This document shows, in pieces, positions 41,266 through 51,742 of a stretch of 64,000 bases of DNA. The stretch is from Rhynchopus sp. YZ270_cl-10. Taxonomy: Eukaryota > Euglenozoa > Diplonemea > Diplonemida > Diplonemidae. The notes under the pieces were generated by a model. It did not search any database. It was not told the DNA's origin and was given only the letters and a program-made list of their open reading frames with translations. Positions within the stretch are counted from its first letter, which is position 1; every line of letters begins with the position of its first letter. The position numbers and the translations under genes were made by a program. The stretch lies in assembly GCA_964035575.1 (NCBI GenBank), contig OZ037843.1, positions 1,116,001 to 1,180,000 of the forward strand, given 5' to 3'.

Positions 41266-41500
41266 TTTTCCACACCTCCCCTGTAGGGTAACCGAAGGTG
41301 AAGTGAGGTATAGTATTGAAATTGATGCGGGTGAAGGGTCAATTTTACAAACCCGGATTTTGTGAAAATTTTTGGCCGAAAATGGGCCCCACCTAGTGAC
41401 CGGGCTCATATTTTCGAAACTTAAGTGGTCAAAAATTTGTCCAATTTTCAACATCAACCCCACCACTTTCTGGACAGATTCCGGAAATGCCAAAAAATTG
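41266..41500 (+). repeat. Diverged solo copy of the 261-bp repeat
   Basis: It follows the same order of blocks as 36,111-36,371 (ggtgaagtgaggtatagt, gggtcaattttacaaa, gaaaatgggcccca, aaccccaccact), with many substitutions and a GGAATCC-like end (gattccggaaatgcc). Confidence 0.75.
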
Positions 41501-41639
41501 TGTTTGGGTCACGAATCCGCACCCCGTCACCAAAAACCGGCAAAAAAAAGGGGGAAATATATAATTCGAATGTAAATAGTATTGGATGTAAATAATAGCT
41601 GTGGATAATTATATGTAAACAATAGCTGGGAGGGGGGTT

Positions 41640-42470
41640 TAATTGCTTTTTCTTTTCACATTTTGTGCAACGAATAAATACGATTGGCTGCATCTGTAGA
41701 ACGTCCTTTGTACTTTCTCTTCTTTGATGTGAAAGTATATGAAACCAGTGTATGAATAAAGAATGTTGGAAGCAAAAAAGGAATAACAAAACAATCTGGT
41801 TTTCAACAGGGACTACAAAATTTTTTGTGCTTTCATCCGGATGGCTGGCATCGTACGTGGGTCAGTCGGAGGTGACTGCATCAACAACTACAGTTTTGTT
41901 TTTCTTCTTTGGTACTCTTGCTGTCTTTGTCTGTGTTTTCTTTTGCACTGACAAGACATCGTGGCTGCTCTTCCGGTTCTCATTCAGGAAGAAGCCCGGG
42001 ACCGTGCTCCGGTTGGACCGTTTTTACCCGGTTTGTACATCATGAATTCATTTTTGTGGTCCTGGGCTGGACCTTAAATTACACCCAAGGTGTTGACCGC
42101 TCGAATCGATGTCTCCTACCTGAGAGATTACCAAACAGAAGACGAGGGGTATGCGGGGGCGTTTCTGCGCCTATAACTTTTCAGCAACCCTGCCTCTTCT
42201 GCACCGCATAGCCTTTGTCTTTCTTTTTGGGTATGCGGGACTCTCCCCCTTGTCCTCAGGGTGCTAAACGTCCCTGCCCCTTCCCTATGCAAAGTTAAAC
42301 CCTGGCAGGGTATATAAATGCTGGGCCGTGGCTTCCCCATGCTATGACGGGTGCTCGCACCTGGAGCATGAAACAGCGACAAACTGTCAGGCCAGGACTT
42401 CTGTTCTGCTACACCTATAGGTTACGGTGTACTGCCTGTAAGGATGTTCATATAAATCCCTAAGAAACAC
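41640..42470. other. Non-coding region left of the 7-TM gene fragment
   Basis: 41,650-41,745 matches 11,145-11,240. An open frame at 41,752-42,045 has one hydrophobic run (VLFFFFGTLAVFVCVFF) but no recognisable family. A TATATAAA box sits at about 42,309-42,316 in GC-rich surroundings. 42,050-42,072 is an inverted match to about 59,915-59,940. Confidence 0.35.
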
Positions 42471-42603
42471 TGGACTACGTTGAGTTTAGCTTCGCTGAGA
42501 AACTGATTCCTGAGCGCGAGGCTGTCCCTTCGTGGCGATACATGCTGCCGTTCGTGGGGAGTGCACACACACCGCTGTGCGCTCTTCGTGCACGATACAA
42601 GGG
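42471..42603 (+). pseudogene. Fragment of a 7-TM family gene
   Basis: Similar to 45,310-45,440 of the gene at 43,861: LDYVE...EKLIPEREAVPSWRYMLPF in one frame. Only about 45 codons survive. It contains two bases that are missing from the larger gene at the matching place, which helps identify the frameshift there. Confidence 0.7.
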
Positions 42604-42680
42604 TGCTTACTGCCTGCTCTTACAATTTATAAAAAAGGACAAAAAAAAGTAAAAAACAAACTGAGGCCCGTTTTGTAGTA

Positions 42681-42900
42681 TTTTTTTTTTTTTTTACAAT
42701 TACCTACATTGTAGGCGGGTTTAGTGCTGCCGCGGGTGCTGGCACATGACCCTGGTACTGCCTCGTACCACGTTTACTTGTTGTTCTACGTGGCGGGGTT
42801 CCTCACCGCTCAAGGCAGTGGGGGACAGTTTCCCTGTCCTTGTTTTGAGGGGACTACACAGACAGCACACATCTCCCCCCCCTATGTGGCAGTTGAGCCT
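42681..42900 (-). mobile_element. SINE-like retroposon, reverse orientation
   Basis: On the minus strand a body of about 200 bp ends in a poly(A) tail (seen as T15 at 42,681-42,695). It is about 93% identical to the plus-strand copy at 45,801-46,025. A partial 5' piece lies near 60,170-60,235. No clear tRNA-type promoter boxes. Confidence 0.55.
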
Positions 42901-43860
42901 GGTTGGGTGGCTCCCTGGCCTGACTTTGTGGAAAAAAAGTATTTTGAGCAACAAGCAAAGAGTGACGAGTCTCTCGAGAATTTCTTTTATGATTCCACGC
43001 AATGTTATAGGAACATTGCACACTCTACCCCACTCCCCTTTCTTTTTTCCTATTCTAGGGCGGGTTGGGGTTAGCCACACACTGACAGGTCGAGGTGTGT
43101 GAGCTTCACCCACAACCTACCCCCTTTTGTCTTTATTGTTTTCATTGTTTTTATTGTGACGTGCGCGTTTACGAACTGAGTCATGATTGCCCTTAGGGTC
43201 CCCGCTATGCTCCCACGGTAACAATTACAGTTTTTTTTGTCCGTTAAAAAGGCTGGGGTATAAAGAGGTCGCGTGATTCGCCGAGCGGTTGTGAACCGCC
43301 TCCGTTCTCTTACGGTACGGACCCACTCACGTCCCCACCCTTTGCATGAGCTCGACTGAGATGTGTTGTAGCACGTTTCAACTACTCTTTTTGTTCGGGG
43401 GTAGGGAAACACAAAAAGGAAAAGTAGGAGTGCGGTTTCAATTTTGTTCTCAAGAGGTAAGATAATCTACGGAAAGTGGGTGTCTGCATACTGTATTTCA
43501 TTGAGTATTTGTTTTACCACTCACACACCCAGACAGAGAAACACGTATTACAAATTTGCAGAGCGATAAACGAAACGAAAAAAAAAGTTGTTCTCACCCC
43601 CAAGCAGCATCTATTGCCTGCTACCCAAGGTATTCCATCAAAGATTCGCGGGATAGTTCTGTAGTCTTGACGCTCATGTTTCCAAACATATTTCTCCCCC
43701 TCGCGTCGCCCTCTCCTGCTATGCTATGCTCTCGCTTGTTTGTTTGGCACTGTCCTCACCATTTTGTGTGTGTGTGTGTGTGTCCACAAACCCTCTGTGT
43801 GCACACTGAGCGCCGTACACCCTTCCCCACATTTACTTACACACAGGACACCCAAGAGCA
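42901..43860 (+). promoter_or_regulatory. Upstream region of the 7-TM gene
   Basis: It contains blocks shared with the cyclase upstream region (42,942-42,962 and 43,343-43,392), a TATAAAG box at about 43,259 and a (TG)n run at 43,766-43,783. A 79-bp block next to the ATG (43,782-43,860) recurs before the second family member (62,689-62,763). It ends in 'ttacttacacacag' followed by gacaccc, which could be a splice or trans-splice acceptor. Confidence 0.4.
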
Positions 43861-45765
43861 ATGCAGTATTCCCTGGTGCTGGTCACATATGTGTTGGCGC
43901 TGCTGTGCCCGTTGCTGTGTGCGGGGTATCTGTTTGCTGCAGACCCGGACGTTGTGATATACCGACACGAGGCATACGTGAACGTGACGGGCAACAACAC
44001 TGACAGCAGCACTGTGAACGAGACGAGCAACGAGACAGTCTTCTGCGACCTTGATACGCAGGTGTGCACCAACGGGGATGCACTCTGCGCACAGGGCGAC
44101 AAGCTTGTGTTGGGGAGCGACTGTGATCCGACTGGGTTGTGGGCGGCCTTGCTGCTCCTGAAGTGGGTGTACATCTTTGTGTGGCTGACACGTCTGCCCA
44201 TTCTCTTCACTTCTGTCATGCACGCGGTTGGCAAGGAAGGGAAGGTGACACCACCCCATAAGCTTGTGGACGTCTGCAGCGTGGTCTCGCAGCTGGCTTC
44301 CTTCGCCGCCTTTGTGATAACCGTCGCAGCGTTCTCCCAGCGCATGCAATTCTGGAGTCGCACGGAGCAAGTAGTCTACTTCCCCACAGGCTTCCCGTTC
44401 ATGCTGTGGTACGTCATGCGACTCGATTTCGGCCTATCGCTGCTACTGCCGCTTTGGTTCAATATTTGTGACTATTCCCGCGTAGCATTTCCATTGGCAC
44501 TGATAGAACTGTTGATCACATTTTTCTCCTCTTTTGCCTCCTCTTGTATTGGTATTGCCCACACCATGGCCATGGTTGGTACGCATCCAATAATGCCATA
44601 TTACATGCCGTTTGTAGTCCTCACTGCCCTCGCATACCCGGCGTGGGTCTGTTCCATCCACTCGAGCTATTTAGGGGGCCTTGTGGAGTTGCTCACAGTG
44701 TGCAGCTTCTTTGTGTACACAGCGTCGTACTACGCGTTGGGCGTGGAGGACAGGGAGGACACCACCTACTTCATGTACGGCCTCCACAGATTGCAAATGA
44801 TGGCTCCGATATGTCTGTTCTGGGTTGCCCTTAGCACTACACCTGTGAGGGAGACAGTTCCGCAGAAGCACATCTACAAGCCTATCAGCTGGGAAGGGGT
44901 CTGTGCGATGCCTGAGCAACAAGCTGCCGCAGTCGCTCGTGTCCTGAGTGCGATCGATACTGCGATTGCCGCAAGAAGCAGGAAAAACGGCACAGACTCT
45001 CGCACACCCGAAGCCTTGCCCCAGGACACTCTCCACACTGCGTTCCATGGTGCGACGGTAGCTAAGATGAGTAGAATTGTGGAGTACTTTTGCGGAACCC
45101 AAAACGGATTTGCGATCATTGTGGCCAGCAGAGTGCTCATCGACAGGAATGACCTGCTGGTGGACATGGACATCCCTGCTTCTCTGAAGTACAGACTCTT
45201 GAAAGCATGCGACGATGAAGCACTCTCAACACACGTGCTGGACAAGATTCCCATTGCTGAGTTGTGCAAATCAATCAACGACGTTGAGAGGAACCCAGAC
45301 GAGGCACTGGACTACGTTGAAAATTTCGTCTGCGTTGAGAAACTGATTCCTGAGTGCAAGGGTCCCTTCGTGGCGATACATGCTGCCGTTCGTGGGGAGT
45401 GCGCACACACCGCTGTGCGCTCTTCTTGCACGTGGATACAAGGAAGTGCTTCCGAAGAAGAGGCTTTACATAGCAGCTGCTGTGATGTGGGTGTGTGTGT
45501 ATCTGGCGGGTCTTTCGTTTTCGATCTACGTCTGTGTGACACTTGGGTTGGAGGAGGACACGGACGGAAGCATGCCGCTGTTCCTTGCGTTCCTTGTGCC
45601 GGCAGGTGTGCTGGTCTCGCACGACGTGGTGTCACCATCCCTTCGCCACGCGCTGTGCACACAACGAACAAGACGTGCTGCAAACAACCCTCCTTCTGTG
45701 AAGGTGAGAGGGTGGAGCCCAGACTTCACTTTGTCGCAGCCCCTGAATTACCCTCGAACAGTTAA
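43861..45765 (+). CDS. Seven-TM membrane protein, probably frameshifted
   Basis: The open frame is 634 aa. It has a signal peptide (1-21), a small ectodomain (22-92) with four NxT sequons and four Cys, and seven hydrophobic helices (about 93-118, 138-158, 173-199, 208-237, 247-266, 273-293, 309-327). A soluble region from 328 follows. The layout is receptor-like but I recognise no family. After about residue 500 the frame turns Cys/Arg/Ser-rich. The convincing continuation lies in another frame (about 45,353-45,847), with two further hydrophobic helices. The fragment at 42.5 kb has two extra bases at the matching place, so a 2-bp deletion near 45,350 is likely. The gene may be a recent pseudogene, or this may be a sequence error. 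Confidence 0.65.
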   Translation: MQYSLVLVTYVLALLCPLLCAGYLFAADPDVVIYRHEAYVNVTGNNTDSSTVNETSNETVFCDLDTQVCTNGDALCAQGDKLVLGSDCDPTGLWAALLLLKWVYIFVWLTRLPILFTSVMHAVGKEGKVTPPHKLVDVCSVVSQLASFAAFVITVAAFSQRMQFWSRTEQVVYFPTGFPFMLWYVMRLDFGLSLLLPLWFNICDYSRVAFPLALIELLITFFSSFASSCIGIAHTMAMVGTHPIMPYYMPFVVLTALAYPAWVCSIHSSYLGGLVELLTVCSFFVYTASYYALGVEDREDTTYFMYGLHRLQMMAPICLFWVALSTTPVRETVPQKHIYKPISWEGVCAMPEQQAAAVARVLSAIDTAIAARSRKNGTDSRTPEALPQDTLHTAFHGATVAKMSRIVEYFCGTQNGFAIIVASRVLIDRNDLLVDMDIPASLKYRLLKACDDEALSTHVLDKIPIAELCKSINDVERNPDEALDYVENFVCVEKLIPECKGPFVAIHAAVRGECAHTAVRSSCTWIQGSASEEEALHSSCCDVGVCVSGGSFVFDLRLCDTWVGGGHGRKHAAVPCVPCAGRCAGLARRGVTIPSPRAVHTTNKTCCKQPSFCEGERVEPRLHFVAAPELPSNS

Positions 45766-45800
45766 GCGTGCGGATGTGACGATACAACTTGAAGAGGTGA

Positions 45801-46025
45801 AGGCTCAACTGCCACATAGGGGGGGGAGATGTGTGCTGTCTGTGTAGTCCCCTCAAAACAAGAACAGGTAAACTGTCCCCCACTGCCTTGAGCGGTGTGG
45901 AACCCCGCCACGTAGAACAACAAGAAAACGTGGTAGGAGGCAGTACCAGGGTCATGTGCCAGCACTCGCGGCAGCACTAAACCCGCCTACAATGTAGGTA
46001 ATCGTAAAAAAAAAAAAAAAAAAAA
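45801..46025 (+). mobile_element. SINE-like retroposon, plus orientation
   Basis: A body of about 205 bp followed by A20. It overlaps the end of the shifted frame of the 7-TM gene (stop at 45,847), so its 5' part now supplies that gene's last codons. Inverted partner at 42,681-42,900. Confidence 0.55.
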
Positions 46026-46245
46026 TTGTTTGTAAATCAAGATACTTGACAATAGGAAATAGAAACGACGGAAGGTGCACCTCCAGCTTGTGTTTTCCTC
46101 TCCCGCTGTTTTTCTCGCACGCCAGCGAAAAAAACACATACCATACCATATTTTCTGGTTTTTCAGGGTGATGTCTATTTTTTTCTCAAAAAAAAATTTT
46201 TTTGGTCGGTGTCCTCACTTTTAACATGGGATGTGACCCCCCCTA

Positions 46246-47176
46246 GGCATAGGTGCCCGCCGAGTCGTTTTTGGGCGAGTTGTCGGAACTTTACGATTTC
46301 ACCTAACAACTCGCCCAAAACTCGCACAACTCGGCCACAACTCGCCCTATACTCGGCACAACTCGCCCTATACTCGGCACAACTCGACCACAACTCGGCC
46401 ACAACTCGCCCATGTTTACAGGCAAAAACATACAGGGATGGGAGGGGACATTGTAAGGTTACACACATGTAACGTTGGTTGGAACACATGATATCAAGAA
46501 AAACAACCAGGGCTAAGGCCAAACGCCACTCATTACATGCACCTTGTCATATGACTAGTCATAGGTGGTAACTAGGTCGTGGTGGTCCATGGGCCACCGT
46601 GTACACTCACGATTTTTGGTAATTGCTGGGGGGAATGGGATACTCCGTACATGGATACCCACACAGAACACACGGTTCCCCAGACATCTGTCAGGCAATC
46701 ACTGATTCACTTCCCACAGGTCGGGCAGGCGCTGCCTGCCCATCTCTTTTCCTGTCTGCTATCGATTCCAGGTTCACAACGTTCACACGTTTAGTCAAAA
46801 TACTTTGGGCAACGACTTCCTTTGGGATACACAAAACCACACAAAGCGCACATTCACAGACCAGCTGTGAAGCGGCAAAGAGTCGTTCAAGCTGGAATGC
46901 ACAAGATAAAACGTGATGAGGTGTACCTGTGTACCTGTGTACCTGTGTACCTGTGTACCTGTGTACCTGTGTACCTGTGTACCTGTGTACCTGTGTACCT
47001 GTGTACCTGTGTACCTGTGTACCTGTGTACCTGTGTACCTGTGTACCTGTGTACCTGTGTTTTTGTAGCCATAAAAAATCCCAAAAAAAAACAACTCGCC
47101 CAAAAAAAATGGGCGAGTTGTTGGCCGAATTTGGGCGAGTTGCCGAGTTGTTTTTAACTCGCCGGGCACCTATGCC
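46246..47176. mobile_element. 931-bp MITE with TA duplication
   Basis: Ends GGCATAGGTGCCCGCCGAGT and the inverse of GGCATAGGTGCCCGGCGAGT, flanked by TA. The uninterrupted site is preserved in the opposite arm at about 55,760. The interior has many 'caactcggcc/cgcc' direct repeats and an octamer array. No transposase. Confidence 0.8.
46921..47060. repeat. (GTGTACCT)n octamer array, about 17 copies
   Basis: 140 bp of perfect 8-bp units inside the MITE. A short run of the same unit is at 48,094-48,125. Confidence 0.95.
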
Positions 47177-47284
47177 TAGGGGGGGGGGGTCTGGGGGCGG
47201 GAATTTTGTTACTTAGGATGGAATATTTTTTTTTTCAACGGTACAAATTGGGGTCGGAAAATTTTTTTGACCAATTTTTGCCCA

Positions 47285-47520
47285 CAAAAAATCGAAAAAA
47301 AAAAATTTTTTTTCCGATTCTCGGGAGACTGTGCGTGCTGTGATGGGGTCATTTTGCGCTGAGAAATGAGTTTTTTTGGCCTAAAATGCATGTGTCAGTT
47401 TTGGGTGTATTTTCACCTAAAAACTGACACATGCATTTTAGGCCAAAAAAACTCATTTCTCAGCGCAAAATGACCCCATCACGGCACGCACAGTCTCCCG
47501 AGAATCGGAAAAAAAAATTT
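47285..47520. repeat. Internal hairpin of the left long arm
   Basis: Arms of about 100 bp (ccgattctcgggagactgtg onward) with a short 'gggtgtattttcac' loop. The right arm has the same hairpin at 55,400-55,640. Confidence 0.85.
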
Positions 47521-47683
47521 TTTTTTTTTGATTTTTTGTGGGTGGGAAAATTTTTTCGGACCCCCCCTTAGGTTTTGTACAGGGCCCCCCTGTAACTTAG
47601 GGGGGAAACCGTGATTCCCAAAAATTTTTTTGCTCGTTGGGGGGGGGGGGGGGGGGGGTAGGGGATACGACTCCACACGGCGG

Positions 47684-47805
47684 GGTCCGCACACCCCGAG
47701 GGTCCGTAAAACGGCATGTTAGGACACTCCCTCTTTACGGAGTGTCATTACGTACCCTAGGGTCCGTAATTACGTACCCTAGGGTCCGTAATTACGGAGC
47801 CTCCC
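47684..47805. repeat. Palindromic CCCTAGGG / TCCGTAATTACGGA tract, left
   Basis: Alternating self-complementary units tccgtaattacgga and ccctaggg. The matching right tract is at 53,953-54,070. This octamer is also the hAT target. Confidence 0.85.
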
Positions 47806-48131
47806 AGGGAAAGGGACTCTCGAAAATTTTTTTTTGCCCCCGTTTAGGGCTAATTTCGACGATTTGAGGCCATTAAAAGCAAAATTTGGCACTTTTGAGC
47901 ATCTGTGGGGGTCTAAAACACAGTTTAGAGTACCACAATTTTTAGTGGGTTTTACCGAAAACAAGTCAATTTTTGGGCCGAAAAAAAATTTTTTTTGACA
48001 TCACAAAATTGCCCTTGGTGGGCCTATGTGTCCTCAATGCTGGGCGAAAAATGCAAATATAGCTATTTTTAACTTTCACACACACGGGTTTTACCTGTGT
48101 ACCTGTGTATCTGTGTACCTGTGTACAGGAT
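47806..48131. other. Non-coding interior of the nest
   Basis: No gene seen. AT-rich, with poly-A/poly-T runs. The short GTGTACCT run lies at its right end. Confidence 0.4.
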
Positions 48132-48419
48132 ATTTGTTGTGAAAGACATCTTCCACCATGCATTGAGGAGGGTAAGACAGTGGTCGCAGTTTGTACTTGA
48201 TAGCATTACAACATTTAACTTCTCCACGGGGGTCTTGGGCCGTTCACTCGGTTATACCTTGACTACCGGAAGATATTCTTGAGGCCTTTTTGGTCTCTAG
48301 AATATCCGGTATTCCCGAACGGAGGCGCACTTTGTGTGTTACTACGACCTGGCAATTTCCAGCAGTAGGTTAAGTAATCTTTCTTGTAAATTGTTGGATC
48401 ATTATCTCCTCAGTGCATG
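48132..48419. mobile_element. MITE, truncated copy
   Basis: About 96% identical to the interior of 50,750-51,078. Ends ccaccatgcattgaggag and ctcctcagtgcatg. It lacks the outermost right terminal sequence. Confidence 0.7.
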
Positions 48420-48739
48420 AATGCCCCACGTGACTGGACACTTTCGTGTTTGTCATGTGGAGCTGTGGTTGCTTTTTTCACGACTTTTTTCCTTGTACAC
48501 CAGTGTACCGTGTACCGGGGTACCTGGGCCGAAAATACACCAGTACCCAGGTGCCTGGGTGCCCAGACACACCACTGTACCCAGAATCCAGTCTCCCACC
48601 CAGAAAACCTACTCATACACCAGAAAAGTGAAAATAGCTACTCGATCAGAAAAGTCGGCTACGACCAGAAAAGTAGCTGGGAAAAGTTCAGAAAAAGCCA
48701 GAAAATTTCAACAAAACGCATTTTTAGGTTCTCGAAGAC

Positions 48740-49260
48740 ACTGGGTACTGGGTACTGGGTACTGGGTACTGGGTACTGGGTACTGGGTACTGGGTACTGG
48801 GTACTGGGTACTGGGTACTGGGTACTGGGTACTGGGTACTGGGTACTGGGTACTGGGTACTGGGTACTGGGTACTGGGTACTGGGTACTGGGTACTGGGT
48901 ACTGGGTACTGGGTACTGGGTACTGGGTACTGGGTACTGGGTACTGGGTACTGGGTACTGGGTACTGGGTACTGGGTACTGGGTACTGGGTACTGGGTAC
49001 TGGGTACTGGGTACTGGGTACTGGGTACTGGGTACTGGGTACTGGGTACTGGGTACTGGGTACTGGGTACTGGGTACTGGGTACTGGGTACTGGGTACTG
49101 GGTACTGGGTACTGGGTACTGGGTACTGGGTACTGGGTACTGGGTACTGGGTACTGGGTACTGGGTACTGGGTACTGGGTACTGGGTACTGGGTACTGGG
49201 TACTGGGTACTGGGTACTGGGTACTGGGTACTGGGTACTGGGTACTGGGTACTGGGTACT
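48740..49260. repeat. (ACTGGGT)n heptamer array, about 74 copies
   Basis: 521 bp of perfect 7-bp units. Upstream (about 48,500-48,570) a degenerate 'gtaccgggtacctgggtgcc' stretch looks like a decayed precursor. Open frames across it are artefacts. Confidence 0.95.
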
Positions 49261-50749
49261 AGGCACCCAGAGAAAGCACCTTAAAAGCAGCGAAGGCGCA
49301 GGTTACGGGGAAGACAAGGTATGTAATTATGTTTAACTTTCAGTTACTAGTGAAGATTGAACAAAAAAATGCCGCATATTTCAACTTGTTCGTGTTTTCA
49401 ACTCGAAATAAACGCGTAATGTTCACACTATTAAATAGCTATTTTTTTACGCACCAATCATTTTGTGTCACCTCATGACATGAAGGAGGAAATAGAAACA
49501 AAGCATTTTGAACACACTTGCGGTTCTGGGGACGAACCGCGCTGCAGAGCCACTCCTCAGGTCGAGGTGTGTGCGTTTCACCACAACCTCTCCCATGGGT
49601 TTTATCGTGTGATGAGTGTTACGTTTCTATTTGGTTCCACAGGCGCTCGTTACCTGCTTCACATAATTCACCTCGCTTCACTCGAACCATTTGTGCAGCA
49701 GGTCACTCTCTCGACCTGTAGCGTGGAAAAAATCTATCTTATTTCACGGCAATAAATAGCCTTTTTTATTAACCTCACCTTTCCCGACTACTACGTTTGT
49801 ATACCATAACTTAATCACACCCCACATTTACACTTATCACAGGATCGTGAAGTCTGAACTGCACCCGCGATTGCGATGAGAAGCTTCACCGCGGTCCGAC
49901 ATTCAACAACTCAAAATCTACCCGCATCAATCTATTCTCGAAGATCTGGGTGGAGGGGGGTGGGTACACTTAGTCAGTCACTGCTATAGCCATTAACCAA
50001 GGGAGCATAGCTAGTGCAAGAAATTCGACTTTGGAAACCTTCCGGAAAGTCTGTCCTCTGCTTCCGGAGGACTAGACACAAGAAAATATTGCGTTCCCCC
50101 AGAAAACCAGTGCACAATTCACACTCCTTGTGGGTGGTCTTGTTGCCTTTTTGGTCAACAGTAATTTTGGCCCAGGCATGCTCTTGAAGCATGACAATTT
50201 AGTGTGTATGGGGCAGGGTGTTGTTTTGTTCTGAATTCTCTTTGTTATAACATCTAAGTCAATCGCGGGTGGTGGTTTGTGTAGCGTGAGGCACTCTTTT
50301 TAACAAACTTCCTGCGGCTGCTAAAGTGTTATTTCTTCGGATTTAACAACGTACAGCGTAACATAGTGGATTAGCCTGGTCGACACAACCTTTGATAGCT
50401 ATGGGATAACCAACCCCCTTCGACCCCTTGTGGGTTCACTGAACAAGCCCTAGTGGTAGTTAAACGCGATTGACATTTACATTCCTAAAGATGAAAGAAC
50501 AAGACAACACTTCTGTACCCGCGCATCAAAATTGTGGAAAACTTTGCACCCCAAACACCCTCAACAACGCCCGCCAAAAGGCGCCCCTTGTTGCTGGGAC
50601 TTGGTTCTCATTGATACACTGCACAGCAGGCATTCCTCTGAGTCCAACGCAGTTTGGCCTGTCTGCAGCGTTGCACCGAAGGTGCACGAAGACAGGGTCT
50701 GGTGGTAAATTTTGCGTCTCGCATTCCCTCAGGGAAGTTTAAAAACTCT
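49261..50749. other. Non-coding interior of the nest
   Basis: No gene recognised. About 49,560-49,590 resembles 43,090-43,120 (caggtcgaggtgtgtg). About 50,645-50,725 is a distant copy of the receptor-flank block ctgtctgc...gaagacag...ttttgcg. Confidence 0.4.
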
Positions 50750-51078
50750 TGAGCTCGGTTTGTTGTCAAAGAAATATTCAACCATGTATTGAGGAGGGTA
50801 AGACAGTGTTCGCAGTTTGTACTTGATAGCATTACAACATTTAACTTCTCCACGGGGGTCTTGGGCCGTTCATTCGGTTATACCTTGACTACCGGAAGAT
50901 ATTCTTGAGGCCTTTTTGGTCTCTAGAATATCCGGTATTCCCGAACGGAGGCACACTTTGTGTGTTACTACGACCTGGCAATTTCCAGCAGTAGGTTAAG
51001 TAATCTTTCTTGTAAATTGTTGGATCATTATCTCCTCAGTGCATGGTGGAAGACGTCTTTGACAACTAACCGAGCTCA
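50750..51078. mobile_element. MITE of about 329 bp, complete copy
   Basis: Terminal repeats of about 45-50 bp: TGAGCTCGGTTTGTTGTCAA on the left and the inverse of TGAGCTCGGTTAGTTGTCAA on the right, continuing to ccatg(c/t)a(c/t)tgaggag. No ORF and no clear target duplication. Confidence 0.75.
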
Positions 51079-51742
51079 CGACTTTTTTCGGTATGTAACT
51101 TGGGATAGGCCCACATGATCATGGTCTATCATGTGGTACCTGTGTACCACTCGGTTTGCTCCCAGGGCTTTTCGACCAGCAGTCACACATCCAAACAGTG
51201 ATTTCCCACCTTAGACCACGTAATTACGTACCCTAGGGCAGTGCTTTTAGGAAACGTGGGGAAACGCACGTTTCCCAAAAAACTGGGAAACGGAAACGTT
51301 GGGAAACGGGAAACGTTGGCGTTTCTTTGTTGGAAACGTTACGAAACGTGGTTTTGGGAAACGTGAAGGGAAACGGGGAAAACAAAAAAAAACCCCCCGC
51401 GACGATGTCTTTATCACCACAGCGTCACAACAGGAACAACATCACAAAAAATTGTACATGAGTGGTGACAATACTCAGTTGGGACATCATAAAAGATGTC
51501 GGGATGGCTTCCAAACTGATCTGAGGACAGATACTGCACTCCGCCCAAGCTGAGATTGTTACAACCCCACCCAAGAAAAAACAAGTCGCTGAGATTTTTT
51601 TTTGAGGTCAACCTACCTGGGGTTCTTTATTGGATACCAACAAAGACAAAAAAGTAGGTGTTGAAAATGCGCAGTTTCAACAGGAAAAAAACACAATGAA
51701 AACAAAGAACGTAAAAAAAAACAAAAAAAAACAAAAAAAAAA

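Larger units (their letters stand above)
39730..41639. mobile_element. 1.9-kb nested inverted-repeat element with TA duplication
   Basis: Ends aacccccctcacagctattg and its inverse near 41,610-41,639, each next to TA. The block 'gcacggaattgctttttc' after receptor 1 (about 10,133) shows the uninterrupted site. It contains two smaller TA-flanked elements and a diverged 261-bp repeat copy. No transposase is seen. Confidence 0.6.

Noticed and set aside
43275-43330. tRNA-like segment (cgccgagcggttgtgaaccgcc)
   Set aside because: The D-arm-like word is present but no anticodon arm, T-arm or box B can be folded downstream.
42681-46025. The inverted SINE-like pair as terminal repeats of one DNA transposon carrying the 7-TM gene
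   Set aside because: Each copy has its own poly(A) tail at its 3' end, no target duplication is visible, and the paralogue at 62.8 kb is not so flanked on its left.
48417-49284. 281- and 287-aa frames over the ACTGGGT array
   Set aside because: Repeat translation (GTGYWVL); no start or end conservation.
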